Shown here: positions 54,728 through 63,999 of the stretch, piece by piece
How positions within the stretch are numbered: the first letter of the stretch is position 1
Layout of the letters: every line of letters begins with the position of its first letter
From: Opitutales bacterium
Lineage (GTDB): Bacteria > Verrucomicrobiota > Verrucomicrobiia > Opitutales > Oceanipulchritudinaceae
Length of the DNA stretch: 64,000 nucleotides
Direction of reading: 5' to 3'
NCBI GenBank assembly: GCA_007133065.1
Contig: SLNJ01000017.1
Coordinates: 43,943 to 107,942 of the forward strand
Notes under the pieces: model-generated
Database searches by the model: none
The model's input: only the letters and a program-made list of their open reading frames with translations
Told to the model about the DNA's origin: nothing
Made by a program: the position numbers and the translations under genes

Positions 54728-57097
54728 TTATGTTGCAGTCAGCGTTACAGGCCGGACGCCGACCGGCATGAACTCACGCAATCGAATTTGGAGATTGGCC
54801 CATCGATGGGCGTTGAAGAGGAAATGGGTCGAACCCATGGCATCGTCGTCCGGTCCGCGTTCGCGCACCCGGAAATCCGTTGCGCGAGCGATCTGCGCAT
54901 ACCCGGGATCGCCGAACCAGGTGCTGGTGAAGCGCAGTTCAGCCTCGTTTCCGTCGACGCAGGCATGGTTCTGCGGGAGTCGATTTCCGCTCGGCCAGAA
55001 CCAGCTGTGTTTGATGCACCCCGTCTGGTTGTCGAGCACCTCAAGCGGGCCGACGAAGATCCCGCCTCGTCCCCGGGCGTTCAACGTGCGAATCCGCCCG
55101 AACAGCGTCGCGTTGCGAATGCCCACCGGCGCGCTCCAGCCCCCCGTGAAATCCGACGCCGATGCGATCGCGTATCGCGTGCCGGGATCGCTCGCAGGGG
55201 CAACCCCCGCGTCGACAATGCTGTCCTCCACGGTTAACAGGTAAGGCTCGTCGAGTTTCAGCGCCCCGGTGATAGAGCGATGGATGAGCACATCGGGGAG
55301 CGGTTGAAACGCCAGTTCCTCGTCGCCGCCCGGGATAAACCCATGGTCACCGGTCAGCGCCAGCGCGGCGCGCATGGGCGCCCGGGTTCCATCGTGCTCC
55401 CGAAAGCCTCCCGGATCGATGGATGCATCCACAATCTCGATACGCCCGACCGCAGCGCGCGCGATCAGGGCGTCCTCCGGAAGGAAGTGCCCCGCCTCGC
55501 TCCAAGTCAGGTGCACGCCTTCCAGGCGAACGGTCAGGTTTCGGACAACCCCGTCGATCGCATCCTGGTCGGCGGGATCGGCGGCGACCACGGTCGCCGG
55601 ACGCAGGCGCAACGGTTGTGCGAGCCGAATGATCGGCCGATGCCCGTCCGCCGCGCGGATCACCAGACTCCGGGCGAGCAGCAGCGCGCGGTCTCCGTCG
55701 GCGACGGAGGTGGCCGACCCCAGGATCGGGTCGTCCAGGTCGAGATCGTGGACCAGGCTGTCGGCGATCTCGATCTGGATCGGGGTTGAGACGGAGTGGA
55801 TATCGGCGAGCGCGTCGCGCAATCCATCGGGGTGCTCGAGTCCGTTGACGATCCGGACGGTCGGCTCCATTCCGTCGAGAACGGTCACGCGCGGTCCGTG
55901 GTTGATCGGGTGCGCCCCGATCGGCCCCACGCTGCCGTAGGTGTATCCAACAAGCAGGTGGTCGCGCAGTGCTTCGGCTTCCGGTTGTGCCGCGACGCCG
56001 ATCAGAAGGCGTCCGATCTCCGGATCGATAACGATCTCGCGATTGTGGAGGGTGCGGCGGAGTCCGCCTTCCCAGGCGCAGAGGTTGTCGCCGCGCAAGC
56101 GCCATTCGTCGGAGCTGAACAGCAAATCCGGAAGGAAGATCTGGATGCCGGCCTCGCCCAGGTCGAGCCCAACCGGCGGGGTTCCGGGAGAGTAGACGTC
56201 GATGTCCACGTATGCCTCGGGATTTCCGGCTTCGGACCCGGAGGTCAGGCGCGCGCCGGGAATGGGACCGGGAACTTCGTCGGGCGCCGTCAGGCGTGGT
56301 GGATCGGACCGCGGATCGAAACGATAGGTGTTGAACAGGCGCACGGGCCGACCCAACGGGTGGAACTCGAAACGTACGCCGAATTCCGCCTCATCACCCT
56401 CAACACCCGGGATCGGCGCCATCGGTTCGGGTCCGGAAAACACCGGCTGACTCACCCGGATGCGATACGCCGCCAACCGCCAGAGAAAGATCGCGAGGTT
56501 GGGCAGGTTGTGGGGGACACGGTTGGCAACTGCGGGTCTGATATCGGCGGTGTAAGCAAAAGGATCGAATGCCGTTCCGCGCAGACTCAGCATCGCCGGA
56601 TCCCGCAGCGGCGCGAACCCGCCCCGCGGGACTGTAAAGCGGGTCCGTTCCGGATCGGCGAGCACCGGCGAGCCCCCCGCGTCGGGACGTTGGTGGTTGA
56701 GGTGTTGATGCCACGCCAGCGTGTCGCGCATCTCGATCGCCCGTGCGGCCCATCCGGTCAGGTTCGCGGTGAGGCGCTCCATCGCATGGAGCGTGCCCTT
56801 GCGCCGGCGCAACGGGATCGTATCGGCGACATCGGCCCGCAGGGTCCATGAATCCCCCTTGAGGTGCGTGGTGCCGAGCAGGTCCGCGATGTAAGGGATC
56901 ACCCAATCATCGCAGGTTTCGATGAAGAGATCGTGATAGAGCGCTTCGATATTCGCATGCAGTTCGGCGAACACCGACTCAAAGGCCGCGAGATAGGCCT
57001 TGAGCTGATCGGGCGGGGTTTGCTGAGCGTCCCGAATCCGGTAGATCTCGGGAAGGCGATCATACAGGGGGACGCGCGGTTGCTCGGTTGTATTCAT
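54728..57097 (-). CDS. phage tail protein I-like baseplate/fibre-attachment protein
   Basis: A 789-residue protein starting in an ATGA overlap with the J-like protein before it. The N-terminal 190 residues match tail protein I (P2 gpI-like): PLYDRLPEIYRIRDAQQTPP, FESVFAELHANIEALYHDLF, WVIPYIADLLGTTHLKGDSW and RRRKGTLHAMERLTANLTGW. The remainder is beta-rich with helix-like coils (NLTVRLEGVHLTWSEAG, VEDSIVDAGVAPASDPGTRY, RIRTLNARGRGGIFVGPLEV). Matches the eCIS protein group where a gpI N-terminus is joined to a large beta domain, linking the baseplate to the fibre encoded next. Confidence 0.8.
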   Translation of the reverse strand: MNTTEQPRVPLYDRLPEIYRIRDAQQTPPDQLKAYLAAFESVFAELHANIEALYHDLFIETCDDWVIPYIADLLGTTHLKGDSWTLRADVADTIPLRRRKGTLHAMERLTANLTGWAARAIEMRDTLAWHQHLNHQRPDAGGSPVLADPERTRFTVPRGGFAPLRDPAMLSLRGTAFDPFAYTADIRPAVANRVPHNLPNLAIFLWRLAAYRIRVSQPVFSGPEPMAPIPGVEGDEAEFGVRFEFHPLGRPVRLFNTYRFDPRSDPPRLTAPDEVPGPIPGARLTSGSEAGNPEAYVDIDVYSPGTPPVGLDLGEAGIQIFLPDLLFSSDEWRLRGDNLCAWEGGLRRTLHNREIVIDPEIGRLLIGVAAQPEAEALRDHLLVGYTYGSVGPIGAHPINHGPRVTVLDGMEPTVRIVNGLEHPDGLRDALADIHSVSTPIQIEIADSLVHDLDLDDPILGSATSVADGDRALLLARSLVIRAADGHRPIIRLAQPLRLRPATVVAADPADQDAIDGVVRNLTVRLEGVHLTWSEAGHFLPEDALIARAAVGRIEIVDASIDPGGFREHDGTRAPMRAALALTGDHGFIPGGDEELAFQPLPDVLIHRSITGALKLDEPYLLTVEDSIVDAGVAPASDPGTRYAIASASDFTGGWSAPVGIRNATLFGRIRTLNARGRGGIFVGPLEVLDNQTGCIKHSWFWPSGNRLPQNHACVDGNEAELRFTSTWFGDPGYAQIARATDFRVRERGPDDDAMGSTHFLFNAHRWANLQIRLREFMPVGVRPVTLTAT

Positions 57098-59700
57098 GGC
57101 TGAATCGGATTGATGACCAGATGACGGGAGTGGAGCTGCAGAAGCTCCACGGGGGTGCAGGGGATTCGCGCTTGATTCATGCGGTGGGTCGGCAGCGGCA
57201 GCGATTCGGGATCGTCCGATGGCACGAGTATCCCAAAATGCACGACACGGCACCAACGAACGCCCGCGGTGTTCTGGACCCGGCCCTCTACCGTGAGCCG
57301 GTGCTCGGCCTGCCCAAGGTCGCGGCGGTGGAGCCCGAAGAGTCCGTCGCGGGCATACTCCGGCTCGTCTGCCGGCCCGAGCGCAGCGCGCACGGTTGCC
57401 TTGACATCCTCCCACCGCAGGGCCGAATCAAAGGCACACTCGACCGTCAGATATACAAAGCGCAGGGCGCATTGGACGGCGGCGATCGGGTAACGGTTGA
57501 TTCCGCGCGTGCGATCCGCTTTTCTCAGCATTTCGGCAGCCGCGTCGAATTGCTCGTCGCTCTGCCGGGTCGGACCCAGAAGCATGCGCACCGCGATCGC
57601 CGGGGTTCCGTCCGCGATGTCCCATGCGGCCCGCGCCGTGACAACTCCCGGAATGGAGCGTGCCTCGCTTTCGTAGTCGGCGAGTCCGACCATCCTGTTG
57701 AGGCTCTGAAGTCTTGCGGGTGCGTTGATGCGTGCGTTCTCGATCGATTCCCCGTCGCTACCGGCGGTTACTTCGCGGGGAAGAACGATTTCGTCGAGAC
57801 CATCGAGACGCGCGCCGCCGGTGGGATTCGATTTTTCCTTCACCGGTCCCAGCGCTCCGTTCCCGGTCCTGTACTCCGCCGTGACGTTCTTTATGCCGGA
57901 CGGAAGCCGGGCTCCCGTTGTCCCGTCGCCGAACTGTACCCACGAATCGCCGGCATCGTCCGGGCGCACGATATAGATCATCTCCTTCGGTTCGCGTGCG
58001 AACAGGGAATCGACGCGCGTCCATTCGCGTCCGTTCACCCGAACGATCAACTCCGGTTGCACCGGCGGGGTGGCGGAGTGATCGTGCAAGTAGGTCAGAG
58101 GCGCCTTCGGCAATTTGAACGACTGAAACGCCTGGCGCATGTCTCCGTTCCCGAGCACGGCAACCGGCTCGAGCCTGCCCTGAGTTGACTCGGCCACGTT
58201 GCCGAAAACCGTGACCAACGGGGCCTCCTCATCGAAGTCGTCGCGCGAGAATCCCTCTGGAATCTCGTTCAGGGTTACGCGCCGCATTTGCTTCCATGCC
58301 ATGCCGCCCGTGTCGACGCTCACCACTGTGGCGATTGCGCTGCGTCGGTCCGCCGCCTGAAGGATGATCGTGCGGTTGAGAAGCCGGACGGCCTCTGCGG
58401 CGGTTCCGAAGTAGAACAGCTGATCCGTGTCGGTAAAGGGACCGCCGGGATGGGTGGTCGCACGCCGTAATTGCAGCTCGGGGCTCGTGGTCTCGTGGAA
58501 TCGCACATCGCGGAGATCGGACCGGGGGAGCCCGCCGCTGGTGTTCGCGGTGACGACTTCCTTCAGTGTCACGAACGTGGCGCTTCCGCTCATGTCACCG
58601 ATATCCATCGGCCCGGCGGAGATCCGCTCGATCTGCCTCGCCACCACGAGATCCCGATCGGTCCCGCCGTAGGAAACAGGAACTTCAATCAGCGCGGTAC
58701 TCCCGGCAAGGAGATCGCCCACCTCCTGGTCGAGCGGGATTACTTCCGGATCGAGTCCCTTCGAGCTGGTAAAAAGAGTACAGGTGTGGTTCCAGTGGCG
58801 CCCGAACTTGGTGTTGAACTCCCGCGTCCCCGTAACCCTGCTCCCGGACTTGATGCTCCGGTGATGCACGTCCGGGGCATTGTGTCCGAAATGCCGGAAC
58901 GTGCGTCCGATCCGGTAGGCTCGGACGGTGCCGAAGCGTGGTTCCCGTATCGGATTCTCCACCTCGACAGTCAGGCGATCGAGGGTACGCGCCACCGACT
59001 TGACTTTCACGACCTGTGGCCGCGTAAGGTTGGTTCCGATGGAACCGCTGCCCAGAACCCACGGCGGCTCATTCGGGATGATCATGATTTGATCCCCCGC
59101 GTTCAACTCGAGCTTCGCGCGGCGGTCGGGGTCCTGGCTGTCGCCCACCCGCGCGATCTCGAATGTGGTGCTTCCCGCGGTAAGCCCATGGTTGATGGTG
59201 CGCGAACGATAGAGGTTGAACGCGCTCAACGCCGGTTCGGCGACGATCGATTCGCTCGTCAGGAAATCGATTGGCTCATCGGCCGTTTCGAGCTCCGCCT
59301 GGATCGGAAACGCTTTCGGCACCGTGATCGGATCGTTTCCGCGAACCGTGAACGCGAAGCGTGTGCGGCCGCCCGTGGGCGGCGCCAGCCGGTACCCGGT
59401 GAGCCGGACCAGCTCGCGGACGCTTTCCTCCCACCGCGCAGTGCGCAGCCAGGTTTCATTGGCGTAATGCTCCTGGTAGAACGTGAGCACATCGGCTATG
59501 ACCGCGGCGACTTCGACCAGGGCGGCGCCGGGGTCGTCGGGAACCCGGTGCGTCCAATCCGCCAGTTCCGGGGCGCGGTTGAGGGCGCGCCAAATCGCGT
59601 CACGGACATCCGGATACGCGCCGATGCGATAGGAGACTCTCGGGAGCGCCGGACGGTTGTCCGGGCGGCGTGGAAAAGCGGCTTGGCGGGATTCGATCAT
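57094..59700 (-). CDS. baseplate J-like protein (second copy)
   Basis: An 868-residue protein of the putative baseplate assembly (TIGR02243-type) family. N-terminal block YPDVRDAIWRALNRAPELAD with EHYANETWLRTARWEESVRE, then a central beta domain and the J-like signature DYESEARSIPGVVTARAAWD. Equivalent to Afp12-type baseplate proteins of eCIS. ATGA overlaps join it to the gene before and after (57097 and 59700), implying coupled translation. The C-terminal 100 residues (EVKATV... LHRRDLGQAEHRLTVEG) suit interfacing with the tail-I protein. Confidence 0.85.
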   Translation of the reverse strand: MIESRQAAFPRRPDNRPALPRVSYRIGAYPDVRDAIWRALNRAPELADWTHRVPDDPGAALVEVAAVIADVLTFYQEHYANETWLRTARWEESVRELVRLTGYRLAPPTGGRTRFAFTVRGNDPITVPKAFPIQAELETADEPIDFLTSESIVAEPALSAFNLYRSRTINHGLTAGSTTFEIARVGDSQDPDRRAKLELNAGDQIMIIPNEPPWVLGSGSIGTNLTRPQVVKVKSVARTLDRLTVEVENPIREPRFGTVRAYRIGRTFRHFGHNAPDVHHRSIKSGSRVTGTREFNTKFGRHWNHTCTLFTSSKGLDPEVIPLDQEVGDLLAGSTALIEVPVSYGGTDRDLVVARQIERISAGPMDIGDMSGSATFVTLKEVVTANTSGGLPRSDLRDVRFHETTSPELQLRRATTHPGGPFTDTDQLFYFGTAAEAVRLLNRTIILQAADRRSAIATVVSVDTGGMAWKQMRRVTLNEIPEGFSRDDFDEEAPLVTVFGNVAESTQGRLEPVAVLGNGDMRQAFQSFKLPKAPLTYLHDHSATPPVQPELIVRVNGREWTRVDSLFAREPKEMIYIVRPDDAGDSWVQFGDGTTGARLPSGIKNVTAEYRTGNGALGPVKEKSNPTGGARLDGLDEIVLPREVTAGSDGESIENARINAPARLQSLNRMVGLADYESEARSIPGVVTARAAWDIADGTPAIAVRMLLGPTRQSDEQFDAAAEMLRKADRTRGINRYPIAAVQCALRFVYLTVECAFDSALRWEDVKATVRAALGPADEPEYARDGLFGLHRRDLGQAEHRLTVEGRVQNTAGVRWCRVVHFGILVPSDDPESLPLPTHRMNQARIPCTPVELLQLHSRHLVINPIQP

Positions 59701-62252
59701 CGCCGCCCTCCATTGAGGATGAAGCGGATGAATCCGCGTTCCATGAAATCGGGATCGTTGTGAACCATGATAATCTCATTGTCCCCGACAAAGATCTCTT
59801 CGGGGCCGGTTTCCGTCTGGTCGTACACCCCGGGTGTTGGTTCGTTGAACCGGGTCCAGTGGACCCCCTGCACGTGGCCGACGCCGGGGATCGATTTGAT
59901 ACGTCCGGCGAGCTCGCTCCGGCGCAAGCGTTGTCCGAATGTCCAGTTGTCGGGGTGGAAGAAGGCGCGGCGCCCGTTCGGAGTATAGTTGTCCGAAAAC
60001 TCCTGTTCGAGGACGAAGCGCAGATCCTCGGGCCAGACGTCGGGCTTGACGCAGATCCTCACGAAGATCGCCAGCGGAACGTAATGCGGTGCACGTAATT
60101 CGAGATCCTCTCCAACGAGCCGAACCGCCTCAAGGTAAGCGGAAACGGAGGAGCGGAGGTCGTCGGCCAGTGCTGTAGTGCCCTCGGGATCGATCGAGAC
60201 GCGAACGGTCCGCCAGGAGCCGGTCCAGCGGTAGAACGCGCGGGCGCGATTGACGCCCTCCACCTCCTCCGCCCGCCGGGCGTAATCGTCGGGCGTGATG
60301 GCGCGCAACTGGCGCGCGCTGAAGGCCTCCGGAGCATTCCTGCGGATTCTTTCCGGGGACTCCGGGGAGCGCCCGTTCTCGACGTCGAAGGGATTCCAGC
60401 ACCGGGTTACGGCGGTCGGCGGCATCCCCCAGAATTCGGTATTGGCGATTCGATCCCGCCCAACATTGCCGTCCGCCCCCAATCCGACCTGGTAGCGACA
60501 GACCACCACCGCACGTTCGGGCAGGATCCTTCCGTTGACTCCGTTTCCGAATCGAATCCGACTTCGGCCCAATTCATCGGTTTCCACGACAAAGCGATCG
60601 CCGTTCTCCGGACTGTCGTCACTATGGAGGAGCGTGATCACCTCGTCCCATGGATCGCTCCCGGCGCCTGGAGTGTGTACTGTGACTGAGACGGTCGATC
60701 GTGGCGGAACGGTTCCGCCGGGCGGAGTCGCTTGATATGCAAGCGGTCCGTCGGGTAGCGGGCAGAGCACGCCGTATCGATGATCCCGGGTTCGGTGGTA
60801 TCTGCGGATATGATCCGCCGGCAGGATTTCGCCCGGTTCCAGGTATGGTGCGATGTCGGCATGATCCGTTGATTCTCCGGGTTCGAGAAAAACCGTCGCG
60901 CGGGGCATCCCGTGGTACACGTCCATGAGATTGCCGTGGAACTGCGAGACATTCCGAACAACGGGAATCCCTGCGGGGAAGACGGTGAGTGGATACGTAA
61001 ACCGGAGCGTGTCCTCTTGCCGCCAGCGCACCCGGACGATCGGGAGATTGTGCAGCGGATCCTCCACGAGTTCCGCTCCGCTCTCACCTTCGAGCAGGCG
61101 CACGACCTGGCGGCGTTCGGGATCGGCGCCGTTGGGCCTCCCTGTATCCGGGTTGAGCCATTCCTGGATCAGGAGCCGGCGCAATGGCGGAAATGTTGTC
61201 GCGACTCCCCGGATACAGTCCACCACGAACTGGGCTGCATCCATCTCACTCATGCCAAGCCCGGATGGATCGACCGTGAGATCGGCGGATGTGCTCCCCG
61301 CAGCGAGCGCCGGGTAAGCATCGTCCCAGGTATATACCTTTAGGGCGTTGAAGAGCGGATGAAGCCGTGCCTCCTCATCGGATGCGAAATAGATTGCATC
61401 GTCCACCGCGCCCGCGATCCCGGGGGCGCTCTGGCGTCCCGTCCAGAATGGTTGGTCTGCGGGAACGGTTACGCCGCCTCCGGCGGGATCGATCTCAAGG
61501 GCAATCAACGTGCCGGCTTGATTCCCCTGGTGGATGTGGTAATCCATCAACCGGGCGTGCCGGGCGAGCGAGATTCGCGAGCGAACCGTGGCGAAGCGTG
61601 ATTCGGCCATCACGCGGTCCTGCGCGTCGCTCAGCTCGTCGGCTGAGGCGGCGAAGAGATTGATCAGGACCTGATCGAGATCCGCTTCGCTGGTCGGTTG
61701 CCAGCCGGGAACGCGATCCATCATCCCGGAAATCATCAGATGCCGGAACGAATCGTAGTCTTTGGCCATGTAATCGATCGAAGGCGTCGGCTGAGACGGC
61801 GTCCCCGGTTCCCATTCCGGTGCGCAATCATTGCTGAAGCAGCCGGGACGGAACTTGAAGTCGATCTCCGAGAAGACCGGATCGATGCGATCGTCTTCGA
61901 TCGAGAGGCGATAGGTAGCGTAATCTCCGATCGGGGAGACGGTGAGAAGCAGTTGATCAGACTCGGATCCCGGAGCGACCGCGTCCACTCGCACCTGTCC
62001 CTCCGCGCTCCCCGCGCGCACACGTATTCCGCCTGCGATCGGAAAGCGTCGGCGGGCGTCCGCCGGATCGCCGCCCAGCGCCACAAGATCGTCGCGGTGC
62101 AGTGCGTTGAAAAGCGTCACGTTCAGCTCCGCCTGCACCGGCGAACCCGGCGGGATCAACTGCACGAAGACGCGCGCAATGCCGTTGAGGCCGTTCGCTT
62201 CGAGATTTCGAGCACGGCCGGCAAGGGCGTGGGGATCGGTTATGGTACTCAT
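59697..62252 (-). CDS. baseplate J-like protein (first copy)
   Basis: An 851-residue homologue of contractile-tail baseplate assembly proteins (Afp11-type). Readable segments: PSIDYMAKDYDSFRHLMISG (typical N-terminal block), ADLDQVLINLFAASADELSD AQDRVMAESRF, TVRSRISLARHARLMDYHIH, and the J-like ITPDDYARRAEEVEGVNRAR. C-terminal ELAGRIKSIPGVGHVQGVHW is the usual final J module. The ATG at 62252 (MSTITDPHALAG) is preferred to a TTG nine bases upstream. It follows the gp25 gene with a seven-base overlap. Confidence 0.85.
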   Translation of the reverse strand: MSTITDPHALAGRARNLEANGLNGIARVFVQLIPPGSPVQAELNVTLFNALHRDDLVALGGDPADARRRFPIAGGIRVRAGSAEGQVRVDAVAPGSESDQLLLTVSPIGDYATYRLSIEDDRIDPVFSEIDFKFRPGCFSNDCAPEWEPGTPSQPTPSIDYMAKDYDSFRHLMISGMMDRVPGWQPTSEADLDQVLINLFAASADELSDAQDRVMAESRFATVRSRISLARHARLMDYHIHQGNQAGTLIALEIDPAGGGVTVPADQPFWTGRQSAPGIAGAVDDAIYFASDEEARLHPLFNALKVYTWDDAYPALAAGSTSADLTVDPSGLGMSEMDAAQFVVDCIRGVATTFPPLRRLLIQEWLNPDTGRPNGADPERRQVVRLLEGESGAELVEDPLHNLPIVRVRWRQEDTLRFTYPLTVFPAGIPVVRNVSQFHGNLMDVYHGMPRATVFLEPGESTDHADIAPYLEPGEILPADHIRRYHRTRDHRYGVLCPLPDGPLAYQATPPGGTVPPRSTVSVTVHTPGAGSDPWDEVITLLHSDDSPENGDRFVVETDELGRSRIRFGNGVNGRILPERAVVVCRYQVGLGADGNVGRDRIANTEFWGMPPTAVTRCWNPFDVENGRSPESPERIRRNAPEAFSARQLRAITPDDYARRAEEVEGVNRARAFYRWTGSWRTVRVSIDPEGTTALADDLRSSVSAYLEAVRLVGEDLELRAPHYVPLAIFVRICVKPDVWPEDLRFVLEQEFSDNYTPNGRRAFFHPDNWTFGQRLRRSELAGRIKSIPGVGHVQGVHWTRFNEPTPGVYDQTETGPEEIFVGDNEIIMVHNDPDFMERGFIRFILNGGRR

Positions 62253-62257
62253 GCCGT

Positions 62258-62647
62258 TCAACTCCCCTTGCGCTGGAACTTCAGGACGCGGCTGTCTTCG
62301 GTGCCGGCGGGGCGGTACTTGATTTCGACTTCGATCGTTGAGTCGTGAAAGGTCACCTCGAGGTTTTCGAGGGTAAGGCGGTGTCCAAGCCAGCGGTTAA
62401 GCGCCTGGGTGATACGCGCTTTGGTCATACCGCGCAGCGTGTCGGAGGCCGGTTCGAAAATGAGCTGCCGCACGCCTCCACCGAACTCGGGTTGGAAGGG
62501 GCGCTCGCCCGGGTCCGTGAGCAGCAGCTGAATGATCTCGTCGCGGACGTGGTCGCGCTCGTTCTCCGGAGTCTTCGTTCGTCCATCCGAACCGACTCGA
62601 AACGGGAACGCGAGGTGTCGTCCGAAGGGTTGGGAAGCGTTGCTCAT
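62258..62647 (-). CDS. gp25-like baseplate wedge protein
   Basis: A 129-residue GPW/gp25 family protein, the baseplate component that nucleates the sheath. Signature ERDHVRDEIIQLLLTDPGER followed by PFQPEFGGGVRQLIFEP is diagnostic (the LLxTxxGER-x-P-x-FG motif), and the C-terminus LENLEVTFHDSTIEVEIKYR supports it. The start is taken at an ATG overlapping the PAAR-like stop by four bases (ATGA). In eCIS this corresponds to Afp9. Confidence 0.93.
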   Translation of the reverse strand: MSNASQPFGRHLAFPFRVGSDGRTKTPENERDHVRDEIIQLLLTDPGERPFQPEFGGGVRQLIFEPASDTLRGMTKARITQALNRWLGHRLTLENLEVTFHDSTIEVEIKYRPAGTEDSRVLKFQRKGS

Positions 62648-62973
62648 AGTCCAGTGGCAGTCTGTTGTGTTGATAGCACGACGGGCGGTCCCTGCGGGAT
62701 CTGCTCGGCGCTGTAGCAAAGTCCGACGCTGGTTTGCAGAAGCGCCGCAATCCCGTTGATCCGAGTCTGCGAAGCGCCGACCATCCAGCGGACCGTCACG
62801 CACGGCTGATACTTGGTGCCCACCGTGAAAGGACACCCGACGACGCTGTGGATGTCGCTTACAAGCAGGATGTACCCGCCTTCGACTTGGGCTGACGCGT
62901 TGCTCGTGAACAAGATCACGCGTCCGCCATGGGAGCATTGAAGCGTGCTGAGCGTTGTGAGGATCGGGATCAT
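62644..62973 (-). CDS. PAAR-like spike-tip protein
   Basis: A 109-residue protein beginning MIPILTTLSTLQCSHGGRVI with the tip-like features GCPFTVGTKYQPCVTVRWMV and a C-terminal QIPQGPPVVLSTQQTATG. The spacing of Cys/His (CSHGG, GCPF, QPC) and the length resemble DUF4280/PAAR-like proteins that sharpen the spike and carry cargo. The ATG at 62973 has a CCAGG block eight bases ahead; a GTG at 62997 overlapping the preceding stop (GTGA) is an alternative that would add eight residues. Assignment to the PAAR-like group is by pattern and neighbours. Confidence 0.75.
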   Translation of the reverse strand: MIPILTTLSTLQCSHGGRVILFTSNASAQVEGGYILLVSDIHSVVGCPFTVGTKYQPCVTVRWMVGASQTRINGIAALLQTSVGLCYSAEQIPQGPPVVLSTQQTATGL

Positions 62974-62993
62974 TGAATACCTGGAATCACGGC

Positions 62994-63569
62994 TCACACC
63001 CCCACTTTGAACGCATCGTTCACCAGGCTTGCGCCTGCGGAGGTGAACTTTCCGATGCCGTGGTTGATCTTGATCTCGTTGTTCTCGATCTCGATTTTGC
63101 TCGTTCCCATCGACATCATGATGCCGCTGGAACCGAGGACGATTTTTGCGCCGCCGGGGTGTTCCAGGCGGATCTCATTGCTCTCCTCATCCAAGACGAT
63201 CTGATGTCCGGCGGAGGTGGCGAGAAGGCGTTGTCGGTTGCCATCGGGTGCGGGCCGCTGGCCGCGCGCCCACCAGCAGCCGGACCAGATCGGACGCGAC
63301 AGGTCGCCGCCCTCGAACTCGATCCAGACCCCGTCCCCGGCCTCCGGGACCAGTGCGAGACCGTGGTTCGGGCCGGCGAACGGGAGGCACGGCATCGCCC
63401 ACGGGCTCGACTCCTCGCCGTAGACGGCGGGAACGCGGGCGCGAATGCGCCCGAGATTCTCCGGGTCGCGAATATCGTCGACGAGCCCGCGGTACTTGCC
63501 GAAGTGGCGGCTGCGGAGAAACTCGGCGATTTCAGCGGTGAGTTCAGCCAGGTCGGGTGCAACAGGCAT
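62994..63569 (-). CDS. baseplate assembly protein V-like spike protein
   Basis: A 191-residue gpV/VgrG-gp5-like protein. OB-fold entry YRGLVDDIRDPENLGRIRAR VPAVYG and PNHGLALVPEAGDGVWIEFE, then the conserved RPIWSGCWWARG, followed by a short repetitive beta-helix (HQIVLDEESNEIRLEHPGGA, KIVLGSSGIMMSMGTSKIEI) forming the needle. The longer reading to 63680 is not needed; the ATG at 63569 sits one base after the preceding stop. In eCIS this spike part is split here from the gpD-like part upstream. Confidence 0.9.
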   Translation of the reverse strand: MPVAPDLAELTAEIAEFLRSRHFGKYRGLVDDIRDPENLGRIRARVPAVYGEESSPWAMPCLPFAGPNHGLALVPEAGDGVWIEFEGGDLSRPIWSGCWWARGQRPAPDGNRQRLLATSAGHQIVLDEESNEIRLEHPGGAKIVLGSSGIMMSMGTSKIEIENNEIKINHGIGKFTSAGASLVNDAFKVGV

Positions 63570-63570
63570 T

Positions 63571-63999
63571 TCAAAAGACTCCGGATGGAAGGCCCGGCGC
63601 CGCGCCGGCGAGCTCGGCGAACGCGTTGCCGCGACCTTCAAATTCAACAGTGTAGGTGGATGGGGTGATCGTATGCGCAACGCTCGTGACGCGCATAAGC
63701 GTGCTTGTTCGCGCTCCTCCCGCGCGGGCGGTGACGATTTGATGCGGCGTGAGAACGGCTGGATAGACTCCGGGGATCAGGCTTCCCTGGAAACGGATCG
63801 GATCGTTGGTGCGGCGGGCGCGGGCGCGGGCGCGGGCGGTCGGATCCTCGCTGTCGTTCGCGGCAGGGGAAAGCTGCCTTTCCGGGGCGTCGCCGGCCGC
63901 CGGGGTTGACTCGAGCAAATCCTCGTCGCTGAGACTCGTGGTGTAACCGAGGAATTGCTGGTCGCCGAGACGAAGCGTGCGGGCGACGGTACGCTCAGC
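63571..63999 (-). CDS. C-terminal part of gpD/VgrG-type spike protein, partial
   Basis: The frame enters from the right edge and covers about 142 residues to the stop. The C-terminal pattern RRTNDPIRFQGSLIPGVYPA, then LTPHQIVTARAG, and SVAHTITPSTYTVEFEGRGN is that of phage late control D/VgrG-type spike bodies. A low-complexity Ala/Arg-rich linker (SEDPTARARARARRTND) lies ahead of it. The N-terminus is outside the window. Confidence 0.75.
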   Translation of the reverse strand, partial: AERTVARTLRLGDQQFLGYTTSLSDEDLLESTPAAGDAPERQLSPAANDSEDPTARARARARRTNDPIRFQGSLIPGVYPAVLTPHQIVTARAGGARTSTLMRVTSVAHTITPSTYTVEFEGRGNAFAELAGAAPGLPSGVF

